Shown here one piece after another: positions 1 to 8,855 of a DNA stretch of 64,000 bases. Position 1 is the stretch's first letter; every line of letters begins with the position of its first letter. Under the pieces are notes generated by a model. The model made no database searches, was not told the origin of the DNA, and saw nothing but the letters and a program-made list of their open reading frames with translations. The stretch covers positions 124,001-188,000 of the forward strand of contig JAFUWV010000010.1 in assembly GCA_017477325.1 (NCBI GenBank), given 5' to 3'. The DNA comes from Paludibacteraceae bacterium. Lineage in GTDB: Bacteria > Bacteroidota > Bacteroidia > Bacteroidales > Paludibacteraceae. Position numbers and translations under genes: made by a program.

Positions 1-11
1 CATGTTTTTCT

Positions 12-824
12 CTAACATCCTCTGTATGCGTCGATTGCGCTTTTGACTGAACCATGAAGGAGTAGCAGACGCTGCGCATCGTCATAAGGCAGTCCGAGTT
101 CTTCGACAAGCATGCGTGTACCACGGTCAACAAGCTTCTTATTGGTGAGTTGCATATTGACCATCTTATTGCCCTTGACACGTCCGAGACGGATCATGGT
201 GGTGGTAGTAATCATGTTGCAGATGAGTTTCTGGGCAGTACCTGACTTAAGGCGCGTGCTTCCGGTGACAAACTCCGGACCGACGATAGCCTCGATTGGA
301 ATCTCGGCTTCCTGAGCCACAGGAGAATCGGGGTTGCATGAGATGCTAGCGGTAAGACATCCGAACTCACGAGCATGACGAAGCGCACCTATAACATAAG
401 GAGTGGTGCCGGATGCAGCGATACCGATGACAGTGTCAAAAGTGGAGATATTATGCTCCAGCAAATCCTGCCATGAGCGCTCCGGATCGTCTTCAGCCTT
501 TTCTACGGGGTTGCGCAGAGCAGTGTCGCCGCCGGCAATAAGCCCTATGACATAGGTCGGCGGCATTCCGAAGGTGGGAGGAATCTCACTTGCGTCAAGC
601 ACACCAAGGCGTCCGCTGGTGCCTGCACCCAAATAAAAGATTCGACCACCTTGTTTCATACGAGAGACAATGCCCTCAACAAGTTTTTCGATTTGAGGAA
701 TAGCCTCACGCACAGCAAGAGCGACCTTCTGATCTTCTTCGTTCATCTCACGAAGAAGTTCACCGACCGACTTCTTGTCAAGATTGTCGTGCAAGGAGGC
801 TTGTTCGGTAATTTTGGTAAACAT
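12..824 (-). CDS. murQ: N-acetylmuramic acid 6-phosphate etherase MurQ
   Basis: Cleaves the lactyl ether of MurNAc-6-phosphate to give GlcNAc-6-phosphate and D-lactate, a cytoplasmic step of peptidoglycan sugar recycling. The 270-residue protein has the SIS fold signature with GAGTSGRLG at about residues 66-74. Glu80 in DASEIPPTFG matches the family's catalytic glutamate, and a second acidic patch (AEDD, 110-113) follows. The C-terminal helical tail (LVEELGLPYDDAQ) is the usual MurQ ending. It is somewhat shorter than the E. coli protein (about 300 residues) but looks intact, with a TAG stop at 12-14. It lies 32 bp downstream of a sugar kinase gene and is probably co-transcribed with it from the promoter at 1783-1813. 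That kinase-etherase pairing resembles the MurNAc pathway of oral Bacteroidales (family knowledge). Confidence 0.95.
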   Translation of the reverse strand: MFTKITEQASLHDNLDKKSVGELLREMNEEDQKVALAVREAIPQIEKLVEGIVSRMKQGGRIFYLGAGTSGRLGVLDASEIPPTFGMPPTYVIGLIAGGDTALRNPVEKAEDDPERSWQDLLEHNISTFDTVIGIAASGTTPYVIGALRHAREFGCLTASISCNPDSPVAQEAEIPIEAIVGPEFVTGSTRLKSGTAQKLICNMITTTTMIRLGRVKGNKMVNMQLTNKKLVDRGTRMLVEELGLPYDDAQRLLLLHGSVKSAIDAYRGC

Positions 825-856
825 AGATTGTGTTTTTATGGTAGATTGTGTTTGAT

Positions 857-1714
857 TTATGTCGGAATAAGGTCTTTCTTATGATAGTTAATGAGTCCCG
901 GTATCGGGTCCTGGAGAATGTTGGCAAGTTGGATACCGTTATCATTGAGTACTTTCTCAAGCACATCCTTATAATAATAAGCAATACTTCCGACAAAACC
1001 GACAGGCAACTCAGCAGGATACTGCTTGAGGTTGCGAGTGACGAACAGGCGGAAGTGGTCATAAACGAGGTCGTAGATAAGCGGGTTGGAGATATTCTCA
1101 GCAGCAAACTTGGAGAGTTTGGCGAGGAAGCGGTTAGGGAAAGGTTTGCGATAGACATTCTCAACGATATCCGCCTGCGAAGTGTTGTACTGAGTGAGGA
1201 ACTTCTCTTTGAGTTCATCAGAGAGTTGATTTTTAAGAAGGTCAGCTACGAGGCGTTTACCGAGCACGGCTCCCGAACCTTCGTCACCAAGGATAAAGCC
1301 AAGGGCAGGCACATTCTTGAGGAACTTCTCACCATCATACTGGCATGAGTTGCTGCCAGTACCGAGTATGCAAGCAACACCCGGCTCATTGCCAAGCAGC
1401 GCACGAGCGGCTCCGAGCATATCGGAATTGACCTCTACTTGTGCTTTCTTGAAGACAGCCTGCAGAGCACGTGTGACAAAAGGAATCTTCTCGGGAGTAC
1501 ATCCGGCTCCATAGAAGAAGACGTTAGTGACAGGTCCAACCCACATGAGATGCCCCATTTGGGGGAGGAGCTGGTTGCTTACAGAGTTTTGCATGGCATC
1601 AGAAGTCTGGAAGAAGGGGTTGATGCCGTCGGTAAAGAACTCGTTGTTTTCGCCATTGTTGGCCATCAGACACCAATGAGTCTTGGTGGAGCCACTGTCT
1701 GCAATGAGAATCAT
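857..1714 (-). CDS. BadF/BadG/BcrA-type ATPase; probable N-acetylmuramic acid or N-acetylglucosamine kinase
   Basis: Predicted cytoplasmic sugar kinase of the ASKHA fold, 285 residues. Visible motifs are phosphate-1 DSGSTKT (6-12), Asp98 in NSDMLGAARAL as the probable catalytic base, phosphate-2 GTGSNS (118-123) and GDEGSG (143-148). It is the first gene of a two-gene unit with murQ. This suggests it phosphorylates MurNAc to MurNAc-6-phosphate, the MurQ substrate, as the MurK kinase does in Tannerella. The family also contains GlcNAc kinases, so substrate choice is inferred from context. The promoter upstream (1783-1813) is a good Bacteroidota match and faces away from the NagB-like/PIG-L fusion gene, another amino-sugar gene. 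Confidence 0.85.
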   Translation of the reverse strand: MILIADSGSTKTHWCLMANNGENNEFFTDGINPFFQTSDAMQNSVSNQLLPQMGHLMWVGPVTNVFFYGAGCTPEKIPFVTRALQAVFKKAQVEVNSDMLGAARALLGNEPGVACILGTGSNSCQYDGEKFLKNVPALGFILGDEGSGAVLGKRLVADLLKNQLSDELKEKFLTQYNTSQADIVENVYRKPFPNRFLAKLSKFAAENISNPLIYDLVYDHFRLFVTRNLKQYPAELPVGFVGSIAYYYKDVLEKVLNDNGIQLANILQDPIPGLINYHKKDLIPT

Positions 1715-1782
1715 AGGATATATAATTTAAAGATTAAAATTCAAACAAAAGTACATTTAGTTTCACCGCATAAAATGCCGTG

Positions 1783-1813
1783 CAAAGATAGTACAAAAGA
1801 AGAATATGACAAA
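1783..1813 (-). promoter_or_regulatory. Bacteroidota-type promoter for the kinase-murQ unit
   Basis: On the minus strand, TATCTTTG (1783-1790, read in reverse) is the -7 box. TTTG (1810-1813) lies 19 bases upstream, the expected spacing. The -7 box is 69 bases upstream of the kinase start codon. Confidence 0.7.
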
Positions 1814-1875
1814 CAGGAAAAGAAGATAAGCCATAAAATGTGTGTAAAATATGTTGAAAAACATAAAAAAAACGG

Positions 1876-1906
1876 TTGCACAGAGGTAGGAAAAGCAGTA
1901 ATTTTG
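1876..1906 (+). promoter_or_regulatory. Bacteroidota-type promoter for the NagB-like/PIG-L gene
   Basis: TTG (1876-1878), a 20-base spacer and TAATTTTG (1899-1906). It is divergent from the kinase-murQ promoter about 65 bases away. The leader carries a run of degenerate 7-base units (1921-1960). Confidence 0.65.
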
Positions 1907-1920
1907 CACGTGGAATAGAA

Positions 1921-1960
1921 TGGTTATCGGTTAAAGGCTACGGATACCGGTTATGGATTA
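1921..1960 (+). repeat. Degenerate 7-bp tandem units (GGTTA-type)
   Basis: Consecutive units tggttat, cggttaa, aggctac, ggatac, cggttat, ggatta sit in the 5' leader of the NagB-like/PIG-L gene. The same unit type recurs after stop codons at 31211-31238 and 35005-35032, and at 36013-36047. Confidence 0.5.
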
Positions 1961-1985
1961 AAAAATACAAAAACAACAACATAAT

Positions 1986-3968
1986 ATGCGAAACAATCTT
2001 AGTTCACTCATCACGCTGAGCCACGTGCAGAAACGGCTCTACCGCCCTGAGGATGTGTTCGAGCTTAGTCGCGTAACACGCCTTGAGCAAGTGAAAACAG
2101 ACATCTACGAAACAGCGAAGGAGGGCTCGCAGGTAGTGGCGAAGCGTATAGCTGAGTTGATTCTGGACAAGCAGAAGAAGAAAGAGAAGGCTGTCATCTC
2201 GCTTGCCTCAGGAAGAAGCATGACGGATATATTCCAAGAGTTGGTACGCATGCATGAGGAGGAAGGGTTGAGTTTCAGAAACGTGATACTATTCAACTTG
2301 TTTGAATACTACCCGCTTCAGGACAAGAATCAAGGTTGTTACCATCAACTGAAGGAGTTGCTGATTGACCATATTGACATACCGAAGAAAAATGTATATT
2401 CTTTCGACGGCATGCAGGAGAAAGAGACATTGCTTGCCACCTTCAACGAGTATGAGCACTGCATACAGGAGTTGGGCGGCATAGACATACAACTGCTGGG
2501 CATAGGCCGCGGAGGCAACATCGGCTTCAACGAGCCCGGCACACAGTTCAACTCGCAGACACGACTGGTGATACTGGACAACGTGTCGAAGAATGATGCC
2601 GCAGGACTTTTCGGCTCGGCAGAGCAGGTGCCGGTAAGTGCGATGACAATGGGAATAGGCACTATACTGCGTGCGAAAGAAATAATAATGGTGGCATGGG
2701 GCGAGCACAAGTCGGAGCAACTAAAAGCCGCTGTGGAGGGCAAGATAGAGACTGCCTGCCCTGCCTCGGCAATACAGATGCACCAGAATGCACACGTCGT
2801 GGTTGACCTGTCCGCTGCAAGCAAACTGACGAGAATAAGTCATCCCTGGCTTGTGACAAGTTGCGACTGGGACGACCAACTGACGAGACGTGCGATAGTA
2901 TGGCTATGCCAACAGACGGGCAAACCGATACTGAAACTGACAAACAAGGATTACAACGAATTCGGACTGAGCGACCTGATTACTCTGCACGGGTCGGCAT
3001 ACGACTGCAACATAAAAGTGTTCAACCAGCTGCAACATACTATTACAGGTTGGCCCGGCGGCAAACCCAATGCAGACGACTCGACAAGACCTGAGCGTGC
3101 CACTCCGTATCCGAAGAAAGTGCTGATATTCTCGCCCCACCCTGACGATGACGTGATTTCGATGGGCGGCACTTTCTCACGTCTAATAAAGCAAGGGCAC
3201 AACGTGCATATCGCGTACGAGACTTCTGGCTGCATAGCAGTATGCGACGACGAGGTTGTGCGCTTCATGGACTTCATACGAGGTTTCAACCTGCTGCACG
3301 ACACAAAGAGCGAAGTGATAGAGGAGAAATACGACGAGTACATGAACTTCTTCAAAAACGAGAAGGTAGGCGACCAAGACACGCGAGAGATACTTGACCT
3401 GAAAGCACTTATCCGCCGAGGCGAGGCTACTGCGGCATGCCGCCATATGGGTCTGGACACGAGGCATATACATTTCCTCAATCTGCCATTCTATGAGACC
3501 GGTACAATAAAGAAAGGCGATCTGAGTCAGAGAGACATAAACATCGTAAAGCGCTTGCTGCTTGAGTTGAAGCCAGATGAAATGTTCGTGGCAGGCGACT
3601 TGGCAGACCCGCACGGCACTCACAAGGTATGTCTGGACGCAGTGCTGGCTGCGATAGACGAACTGAAAGATACAGAGAAATGGCTGCAGGATTGCCGAAT
3701 CTGGATGTATCGCGGTGCCTGGATGGAATGGGAGGTTGACCTGATAGAGATGGCTGTGCCTATGTCGCCTGAGGAACTCCGATTCAAGCGCAACACCATA
3801 CTCAAGCACCAGAGCCAGATGGAGTCAGCTCCGTTCATGGGCAACGACGAGCGTCTGTTCTGGCAACGAGCAGAAGACCGCAACCATGCTACGGCAGAGC
3901 TGTATGCACAACTTGGTCTTGCCAACTATGAGGCAATTGAAGCATTTGTGCAGTATCACATACTGTAG
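1986..3968 (+). CDS. Fusion of a NagB-like (glucosamine-6-P deaminase/isomerase) domain with a PIG-L deacetylase domain
   Basis: 660 residues, predicted cytoplasmic. The N-terminal domain (about 30-290) follows the NagB fold, but the residues aligning with the E. coli NagB active site are changed. FNLFEYYPL (103-111) has Phe106 where NagB has its catalytic Asp. GIGRGGNIGFNEP (172-184) has Gly176 and Asn178 where NagB has Asp and His; only Glu183 is kept. After a linker (about 290-375) comes a PIG-L/LmbE domain with the zinc motif PHPDDD (384-389) and a downstream DPHGTH motif near 541-546, both intact. The expected activity is therefore N-deacetylation of an amino sugar; the NagB-like half may bind sugar phosphate without deaminating it. 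The gene is divergent from kinase-murQ. Similar fusions exist in other Bacteroidota (family knowledge, from memory). The substrate is unknown. Confidence 0.8.
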   Translation: MRNNLSSLITLSHVQKRLYRPEDVFELSRVTRLEQVKTDIYETAKEGSQVVAKRIAELILDKQKKKEKAVISLASGRSMTDIFQELVRMHEEEGLSFRNVILFNLFEYYPLQDKNQGCYHQLKELLIDHIDIPKKNVYSFDGMQEKETLLATFNEYEHCIQELGGIDIQLLGIGRGGNIGFNEPGTQFNSQTRLVILDNVSKNDAAGLFGSAEQVPVSAMTMGIGTILRAKEIIMVAWGEHKSEQLKAAVEGKIETACPASAIQMHQNAHVVVDLSAASKLTRISHPWLVTSCDWDDQLTRRAIVWLCQQTGKPILKLTNKDYNEFGLSDLITLHGSAYDCNIKVFNQLQHTITGWPGGKPNADDSTRPERATPYPKKVLIFSPHPDDDVISMGGTFSRLIKQGHNVHIAYETSGCIAVCDDEVVRFMDFIRGFNLLHDTKSEVIEEKYDEYMNFFKNEKVGDQDTREILDLKALIRRGEATAACRHMGLDTRHIHFLNLPFYETGTIKKGDLSQRDINIVKRLLLELKPDEMFVAGDLADPHGTHKVCLDAVLAAIDELKDTEKWLQDCRIWMYRGAWMEWEVDLIEMAVPMSPEELRFKRNTILKHQSQMESAPFMGNDERLFWQRAEDRNHATAELYAQLGLANYEAIEAFVQYHIL

Positions 3969-4073
3969 TCTGTCCTCTTTAATAAAATGCCCTATCTGTA
4001 GCAACTGCCGACAATTGCTTCGGATAATTAACCATTGCTAAATAAACATTATAATCACATAAGATCAATAATC

Positions 4074-5168
4074 ATGAAGAAATTTTCTTTTGCGGCAATC
4101 ATGGTTTGCTTAGTCCTGGCAAGTTGCAACAATAAGCCCGAGAATCCGAATAATCCGGAAGTTCCCGATACTACGAAGGTAGAAACAATTTTGTCGGTTT
4201 ATCCCACTTCTATCTCTGCTCCAAAAAATGGACATGAATACACGTTGCTGGTATCTGCTGACACTAAATGGTCGGTTAACAGTGATGTTGCCTGGCTCAG
4301 CTACACACCGGGTGTGGGCAAAAACAATGGCACAATAAAACTAACAGTTGCACCTTCCACTACCCCCAACGTTACTACCGGCACTATCACTATCACCGAA
4401 TATGGCACGGGAAATACTGAACACAAAGCCACTTGTGTGGTCACAAGAGAAGGAATGGATTATGACAGCAAAATGTGTTTCTCCGTAAGTGACACCACCA
4501 AAGTCATATTTGCTCCGGGCAACCTGCAGTACCAAGCCTCCACCGGCACTTGGCGCTTTGCTGAGCATCAATGGGACATAATAGGAGATGACAATAAGAA
4601 CATTTCCGATTCTTACGATGGTTGGATTGATTTGTTTGGTTGGGGCACAGGTAACAATCCTACACTCACGAGTACAAGCATTTCTAAATATTCTACTTTT
4701 ACAGACTGGGGAGTGAACCCTGTCAGCAACGGTGGGAACACTGCCAATAAGTGGCGTACTCCAAAAGCAGATGAGTGGAGATATTTGTTAAACAAACGTA
4801 ACAATGCCAAGTCTCTAATGAGTTCTGCTACCGTAAATGGCATACACGGATGTATCTTTTTGCCTGACAACTACTTTTCAAACACTATCCGGTTCACTCC
4901 TAATGCCCCGGATTGGAGTACCAACGATTATTCCGTAGAACAATGGCAAGAGTTGGAGGATTTGGGTGCTGTCTTTCTTCCCAATACCGGTTATCGGAGC
5001 GGTACGGGAATGTTTGCTATTACCAATTTAGCCTGTTATTGGTCATCTAAACTAGCAGGTAACGATTTAGCTAATGTCTTGATTATTCAAAATGGCAAAA
5101 CAGTGGCTACCGGAGGGAATCCTCCCTGCAACGGTAACCCCGTTCGCTTGGTACAAGTTGTGAAATAA
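4074..5168 (+). CDS. Lipoprotein with a BACON-like domain and a DLFGWGTG (FISUMP/FGE-like) domain
   Basis: 364 residues from the ATG at 4074; an in-frame TTG at 4035 would add 13 residues upstream of a clear signal peptide and is unlikely. The lipobox is LASC with Cys18. Residues about 40-130 resemble a BACON/Ig-like domain (SISAPKNGHEYTLLVSADTKW then WLSYTPG). Residues about 150-360 form the domain with GNLQYQAS, DGWIDLFGWGTGNNPT, KWRTPKADEWRYLL and a C-terminal PVRLV, which also occurs three times in the giant protein at 11523-19703. The WRTP.ADEW segment recalls the FISUMP and formylglycine-generating-enzyme folds, but this is a pattern-level inference. Probably exposed on the outer membrane. 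Function unknown. Confidence 0.8.
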   Translation: MKKFSFAAIMVCLVLASCNNKPENPNNPEVPDTTKVETILSVYPTSISAPKNGHEYTLLVSADTKWSVNSDVAWLSYTPGVGKNNGTIKLTVAPSTTPNVTTGTITITEYGTGNTEHKATCVVTREGMDYDSKMCFSVSDTTKVIFAPGNLQYQASTGTWRFAEHQWDIIGDDNKNISDSYDGWIDLFGWGTGNNPTLTSTSISKYSTFTDWGVNPVSNGGNTANKWRTPKADEWRYLLNKRNNAKSLMSSATVNGIHGCIFLPDNYFSNTIRFTPNAPDWSTNDYSVEQWQELEDLGAVFLPNTGYRSGTGMFAITNLACYWSSKLAGNDLANVLIIQNGKTVATGGNPPCNGNPVRLVQVVK

Positions 5169-5231
5169 TCAAAGTACAATAAAATAATTTGCAGTGTCAA
5201 ATCGCTACAATATTTCAAATATCGATATATC

Positions 5232-6653
5232 ATGAAAACTATTAACTGTTTTGTACCCTTTGAGAGTGATGAGCAGGTGGCTCTCACAGTAGAAAACCTC
5301 AAGAAGCAGTACCTCGTAAAAGAAGTATTCCTGCTTGAAGGCGACATCCGTTCTACCAAGAACATGCGCTATATAGCCGAACATGCTACCACACCTTACA
5401 CGCTAATTTACACCAAGTACACTACCCTTTCATTCGTACTGTTTGCACTTGAGCGCATGGTGGCACTACTGGAAGACTCGAGTGCAATGATGGTGTATGC
5501 CGACCACTTCAACAAAGTGGGTGACGTGACTACACAAGCGCCTGTTATTGACTATCAGATGGGCGCACTGAGAGACGACTTCGACTTCGGTTCGGTGCTG
5601 CTATACCGCTCATCAGCCGTGAAAGAGGCAGTGAGCCGCATGACGGTTGACTATAAGTATGCAGGTCTGTACGACCTTCGCCTGAAAGTAAGCCAAAAGG
5701 GTGCGTTGGAGCATATAAACGAGTATCTGTACTATGACGTTGAACTTGACACAAGAAAGTCTGGCGAGAAACTATTCGACTATGTTGACCCCAAGAACCG
5801 CGGAGTGCAGATAGAGATGGAGCAAGCCTGCACCCAGCACCTAAAAGACATAGGAGGCTATCTGGAGCCTAAGTTCAAAGACGTGGATATGCAGGCAGGC
5901 GACTTCGAGTATGAAGCATCGGTCATCATACCCTGCAAGAACAGAGTCCGCACCATAGGCGATGCCATCCGCTCGGCATTGTCACAGAAAGTGCGTGCAC
6001 CTTATAAATATAATGTGATAGTGGTGGATGACAACTCAGAAGACGGGTCGGTGGAGATAATCAAGTCGCTGCTCGGAGATGAGAAACTGATATACATTGC
6101 ACAGGACAAATCGTGGCACGCGATAGGCGGCAACTGGAATGTGGCACTGCACCATCCCAAATGCGGCAGATTTGCCATACAGCTGGACTCGGACGACATG
6201 TACTACGACGAGACAACAGTGCAACGTTTTATTGACGCCTTCCACGAGCAAAACTGTGCCATGGTAGTCGGCACATACAGAATGACCAATTTCGACCTTG
6301 AGACACTGCCGCCAGGAATAATCGACCACAGAGAGTGGACACCAGAGAACGGAAGGAACAACGCACTCCGCATCAACGGCTTAGGTGCTCCCCGTGGATT
6401 CTACACCCCCATGCTGAGACAGATAAACTTCCCGACAACCAAGTACGGAGAAGACTACGCAGTAGGGCTAAGGGTAAGTCGTGAATATCAGATCGGCAGA
6501 ATATACGACGTTGTATATAACTGCCGCCGCTGGGACGACAACTCGGATGCCAACGTAGATATAGAGGGAATGAACAGGAACAATCTGTACAAAGACAGAA
6601 TCCGCACATGGGAGTTGAAAGCAAGAATAAAGATGAATTTGAGAAGGTTGTAA
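5232..6653 (+). CDS. Family 2 glycosyltransferase with an extra N-terminal domain
   Basis: 473 residues. The C-terminal half is a GT-A, family 2 transferase: SVIIPCKNR near 229, VVDDNSEDGS near 264-273, and the metal/nucleotide-binding LDSDD at 318-322, followed by acceptor-side motifs (GLGAPRGFY, KYGEDYAV). The first 220 residues (MKTINCFVPFESDEQ...) look like a degenerate second GT-A-like domain with alternating strand/helix pattern but no DxD. No membrane segment is evident, so it probably acts in the cytoplasm on a nucleotide sugar. Acceptor unknown. The stop codon lies inside the start of a 9-bp repeat array that fills most of the gap to lplA, suggesting GT2, lplA and the SpoIID gene are read in one direction as a unit. 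Confidence 0.85.
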   Translation: MKTINCFVPFESDEQVALTVENLKKQYLVKEVFLLEGDIRSTKNMRYIAEHATTPYTLIYTKYTTLSFVLFALERMVALLEDSSAMMVYADHFNKVGDVTTQAPVIDYQMGALRDDFDFGSVLLYRSSAVKEAVSRMTVDYKYAGLYDLRLKVSQKGALEHINEYLYYDVELDTRKSGEKLFDYVDPKNRGVQIEMEQACTQHLKDIGGYLEPKFKDVDMQAGDFEYEASVIIPCKNRVRTIGDAIRSALSQKVRAPYKYNVIVVDDNSEDGSVEIIKSLLGDEKLIYIAQDKSWHAIGGNWNVALHHPKCGRFAIQLDSDDMYYDETTVQRFIDAFHEQNCAMVVGTYRMTNFDLETLPPGIIDHREWTPENGRNNALRINGLGAPRGFYTPMLRQINFPTTKYGEDYAVGLRVSREYQIGRIYDVVYNCRRWDDNSDANVDIEGMNRNNLYKDRIRTWELKARIKMNLRRL

Positions 6654-6706
6654 AAGTTTGACAAGTTCGTAAAGTTTGACATGTTTGAGAAGTTTGAGGA
6701 GTTAAC
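6643..6706 (+). repeat. 9-bp degenerate tandem array (GTTTG type), copy 1
   Basis: About seven 9-base units (gaaggttgt, aaagtttga, caagttcgt, aaagtttga, catgtttga, gaagtttga, ggagttaac) with one extra base after the first. It overlaps the TAA stop (6651-6653) of the GT2 gene. Same family as arrays at 7918, 8830, 10022, 24000, 46276 and 53636. Confidence 0.75.
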
Positions 6707-6749
6707 TTTATGAACATAACGAACCCGGCAAACATAGCAAATCTGACAC

Positions 6750-7463
6750 ATGATAGAAATCCTTGTGCCAAACTACAAGCGGCTAACTTGGTATCTGGCA
6801 GCAGAAGAATACCTCGGTCAGAATATCCTCTCATACGATGAGGGGGTATTCTTTACGTGGATAGTGAAGCCGACAGTTATCTTCGGCAGACACCAGGTGA
6901 TGGCAGAAGAGGTAAACCTCAAGTTCTGTGAGGAGAACGATATACAGACCTACCGGCGGAAGAGCGGAGGCGGATGCGTATATGCAGACGAAGGTAACCT
7001 GATGCTGTCGTACATAGTGCCCAAGACGCATGCCGAGAAAGTGTTTCAAGAGTATCTGGACAACATCGCTTCGATACTGAGGAAGTTGGGGCTGAATGCC
7101 GTAAAGACCGAGCACAACGACATCCTGGTTGACGGACGAAAAGTGTCGGGCAACGCTTGCTATGCACTCAGAGACGGCACAATCGTACACGGCACAATGC
7201 TCTACGACGTGGACTTTACGCAACTGCAGCAGGCTATCACTCCTTCGGTGGAGAAGATGGCGAAACATGGGGTACAGTCGGTAAGACAAAGGGTAAGAAA
7301 CCTAAGACCATTGCTCGGCAATACAAGTGATATAAACCAACTGGCAGAGCATCTGACCAAAGGGCTGTGCACCGAGAGCAGGCAACTGACAGCAGAGGAC
7401 ATTGAGGCAATAGACACTATAGAAGCAACTTATCTGAATCCGGATTTTTTATACAGCAGATAA
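6750..7463 (+). CDS. lplA: Lipoate-protein ligase A family protein
   Basis: 237 residues of the BPL/LplA/LipB fold. Visible are the lipoyl-AMP binding stretch RRKSGGGCVYAD (about 69-80), HNDILVDGRKVSGNA (about 121-135) with the conserved lysine, and HGTMLYDVD. It activates free lipoate and attaches it to E2 subunits or GcvH in the cytoplasm. Compared with E. coli LplA (338 residues) it lacks the C-terminal accessory domain, which is common for short LplA-like proteins in Bacteroidota. The next gene starts 3 bases after its stop, so the two are almost certainly translated from one mRNA, although their functions are not obviously related. Octanoyl- or amidotransferase activity cannot be excluded. 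Confidence 0.88.
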   Translation: MIEILVPNYKRLTWYLAAEEYLGQNILSYDEGVFFTWIVKPTVIFGRHQVMAEEVNLKFCEENDIQTYRRKSGGGCVYADEGNLMLSYIVPKTHAEKVFQEYLDNIASILRKLGLNAVKTEHNDILVDGRKVSGNACYALRDGTIVHGTMLYDVDFTQLQQAITPSVEKMAKHGVQSVRQRVRNLRPLLGNTSDINQLAEHLTKGLCTESRQLTAEDIEAIDTIEATYLNPDFLYSR

Positions 7464-7466
7464 ATT

Positions 7467-8855
7467 ATGGAACGACCATTGAATGTAGGCATAATGTCGG
7501 AGCAGACAATAAGATTTATGCTCAACGGCAACTATCTTTTCAACGGCAAACAGTACACCGGTGAATATACAGCCACGGCTGAGCAGGGGCAAATACGGTT
7601 CGACGGACAGCTGTACGACGAACTGCATTTCCAAGGCGGAGAGAACTTTGTGCTGCGAGGGGTAACTATTGGAGTAAACTTTCACTGGCAGAGAAGAGAA
7701 GACCAGACTTTCAAGGGTAACCTGAAGATAATTGCAGGTCACGACCGAGTGCTCAACAAAGAGGCGGGACTGATTGCCATCAACGAATTGGACGTGGAGG
7801 ACTATCTGGCATCGGTTATCTCAAGCGAGATGGCAGCGACAAGCAGCATGGAACTGCTGAAAGCACATGCAGTCATCTCCCGCAGCTGGCTGCTGCACCC
7901 GATAGTGAGCCGTATAAGAAGTTCGGAGAGTTTGACAACTTTAGGAAGTTTGACAAGTTCGGAAAGTTTGAATAGTTTACAAACTCTTCATATCCGCTGG
8001 TATGAGCGGGATGCACACAGTCTGTTTGATGTTTGCGCCGACGACCACTGCCAACGATATCAGGGCATAACCAAACAAACGTCAGAGAATGTGCAGAAGG
8101 CTATTGACGAGACCAGAGGCATGGTGCTCCGCAGCATAGACAACGGCGAAGTGTGCGACGCAAGGTTCTACAAGTCGTGCGGAGGGGCGACCGAACTGTT
8201 CGAGAACTGCTGGGCAGACGAGCATTATCCGTATCTTGAGGCTGTACGAGACAGCGCAAATGACACATTGCCTGACCTCACACAAGAGAGCGAGGCTGAG
8301 CAGTGGATACGCACTGCCCCACCCGCCTTCTGCAACACAAGCGACAGACGGATTCTGCAACAAGTGCTAAACAACTACGACCAGGAGACACAGGATTTCT
8401 ACCGCTGGAAAGTCGAATATACACAGGAAGAACTGAGCGAGATAGTGCAAGAAAGAAGCGGCATCGACTTCGGGCTGATAGAAGAACTGATTCCGATAAA
8501 GAGAGGACCCTCGGCAAGAATATACGAACTGAAGATTGTAGGCACCAAGCGCACCATGACAGTGGGCAAAGAGCTGGAGATACGCAAGTGGCTATCGCGC
8601 TCACACCTTTATTCATCTGCGTTTGTGGTGGATAAAAACAAAGACTGCTGCGCTGAAGGAGGAAAGACCGCTGCGCTGAAGGAGGAAGGACAAGTTACAA
8701 CCTTTACTTTAACAGGAGCCGGCTGGGGACACGGAGTAGGACTATGCCAGATAGGTGCAGCCGTAATGGCAGACAAAGGCTACGACTACAGGCAGATACT
8801 GCAGCACTATTTTCCTAATACGAGACTTGAAAGGTTGGGAAGGTTGAGAAGTTAG
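7467..8855 (+). CDS. SpoIID/LytB-domain protein carrying a translated 9-bp repeat
   Basis: 462 residues. The SpoIID/LytB domain is recognised from NELDVEDYLASVISSEM, LLKAHAVISRSWLL, FDVCADDHCQRYQGI, ARFYKSCGGATELFENCW and the C-terminal GAGWGHGVGLCQIGA. Spore-former homologues are lytic transglycosylases on denuded glycan; here a cell-wall role is inferred. No signal peptide is apparent at the N-terminus. Residues about 152-174 are encoded by the 9-bp array at 7918-7989 and read as a Ser-Leu-rich three-residue periodicity (SES-LTT-LGS-LTS), placed in the linker before IRWYERD. The last residues (LERLGRLRS) are also encoded by repeat units of the array at 8830-8901, which contains the stop codon. 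Starts 3 bases after lplA. Confidence 0.85.
   Translation: MERPLNVGIMSEQTIRFMLNGNYLFNGKQYTGEYTATAEQGQIRFDGQLYDELHFQGGENFVLRGVTIGVNFHWQRREDQTFKGNLKIIAGHDRVLNKEAGLIAINELDVEDYLASVISSEMAATSSMELLKAHAVISRSWLLHPIVSRIRSSESLTTLGSLTSSESLNSLQTLHIRWYERDAHSLFDVCADDHCQRYQGITKQTSENVQKAIDETRGMVLRSIDNGEVCDARFYKSCGGATELFENCWADEHYPYLEAVRDSANDTLPDLTQESEAEQWIRTAPPAFCNTSDRRILQQVLNNYDQETQDFYRWKVEYTQEELSEIVQERSGIDFGLIEELIPIKRGPSARIYELKIVGTKRTMTVGKELEIRKWLSRSHLYSSAFVVDKNKDCCAEGGKTAALKEEGQVTTFTLTGAGWGHGVGLCQIGAAVMADKGYDYRQILQHYFPNTRLERLGRLRS
7918..7989 (+). repeat. 9-bp degenerate tandem array inside a coding region, copy 2
   Basis: Eight 9-base units (gaagttcgg, agagtttga, caactttag, gaagtttga, caagttcgg, aaagtttga, atagtttac, aaactcttc) inside the SpoIID-domain gene. 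Unit length is a multiple of three, so the frame is kept and a 3-residue Ser-Leu periodicity results. Confidence 0.8.
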
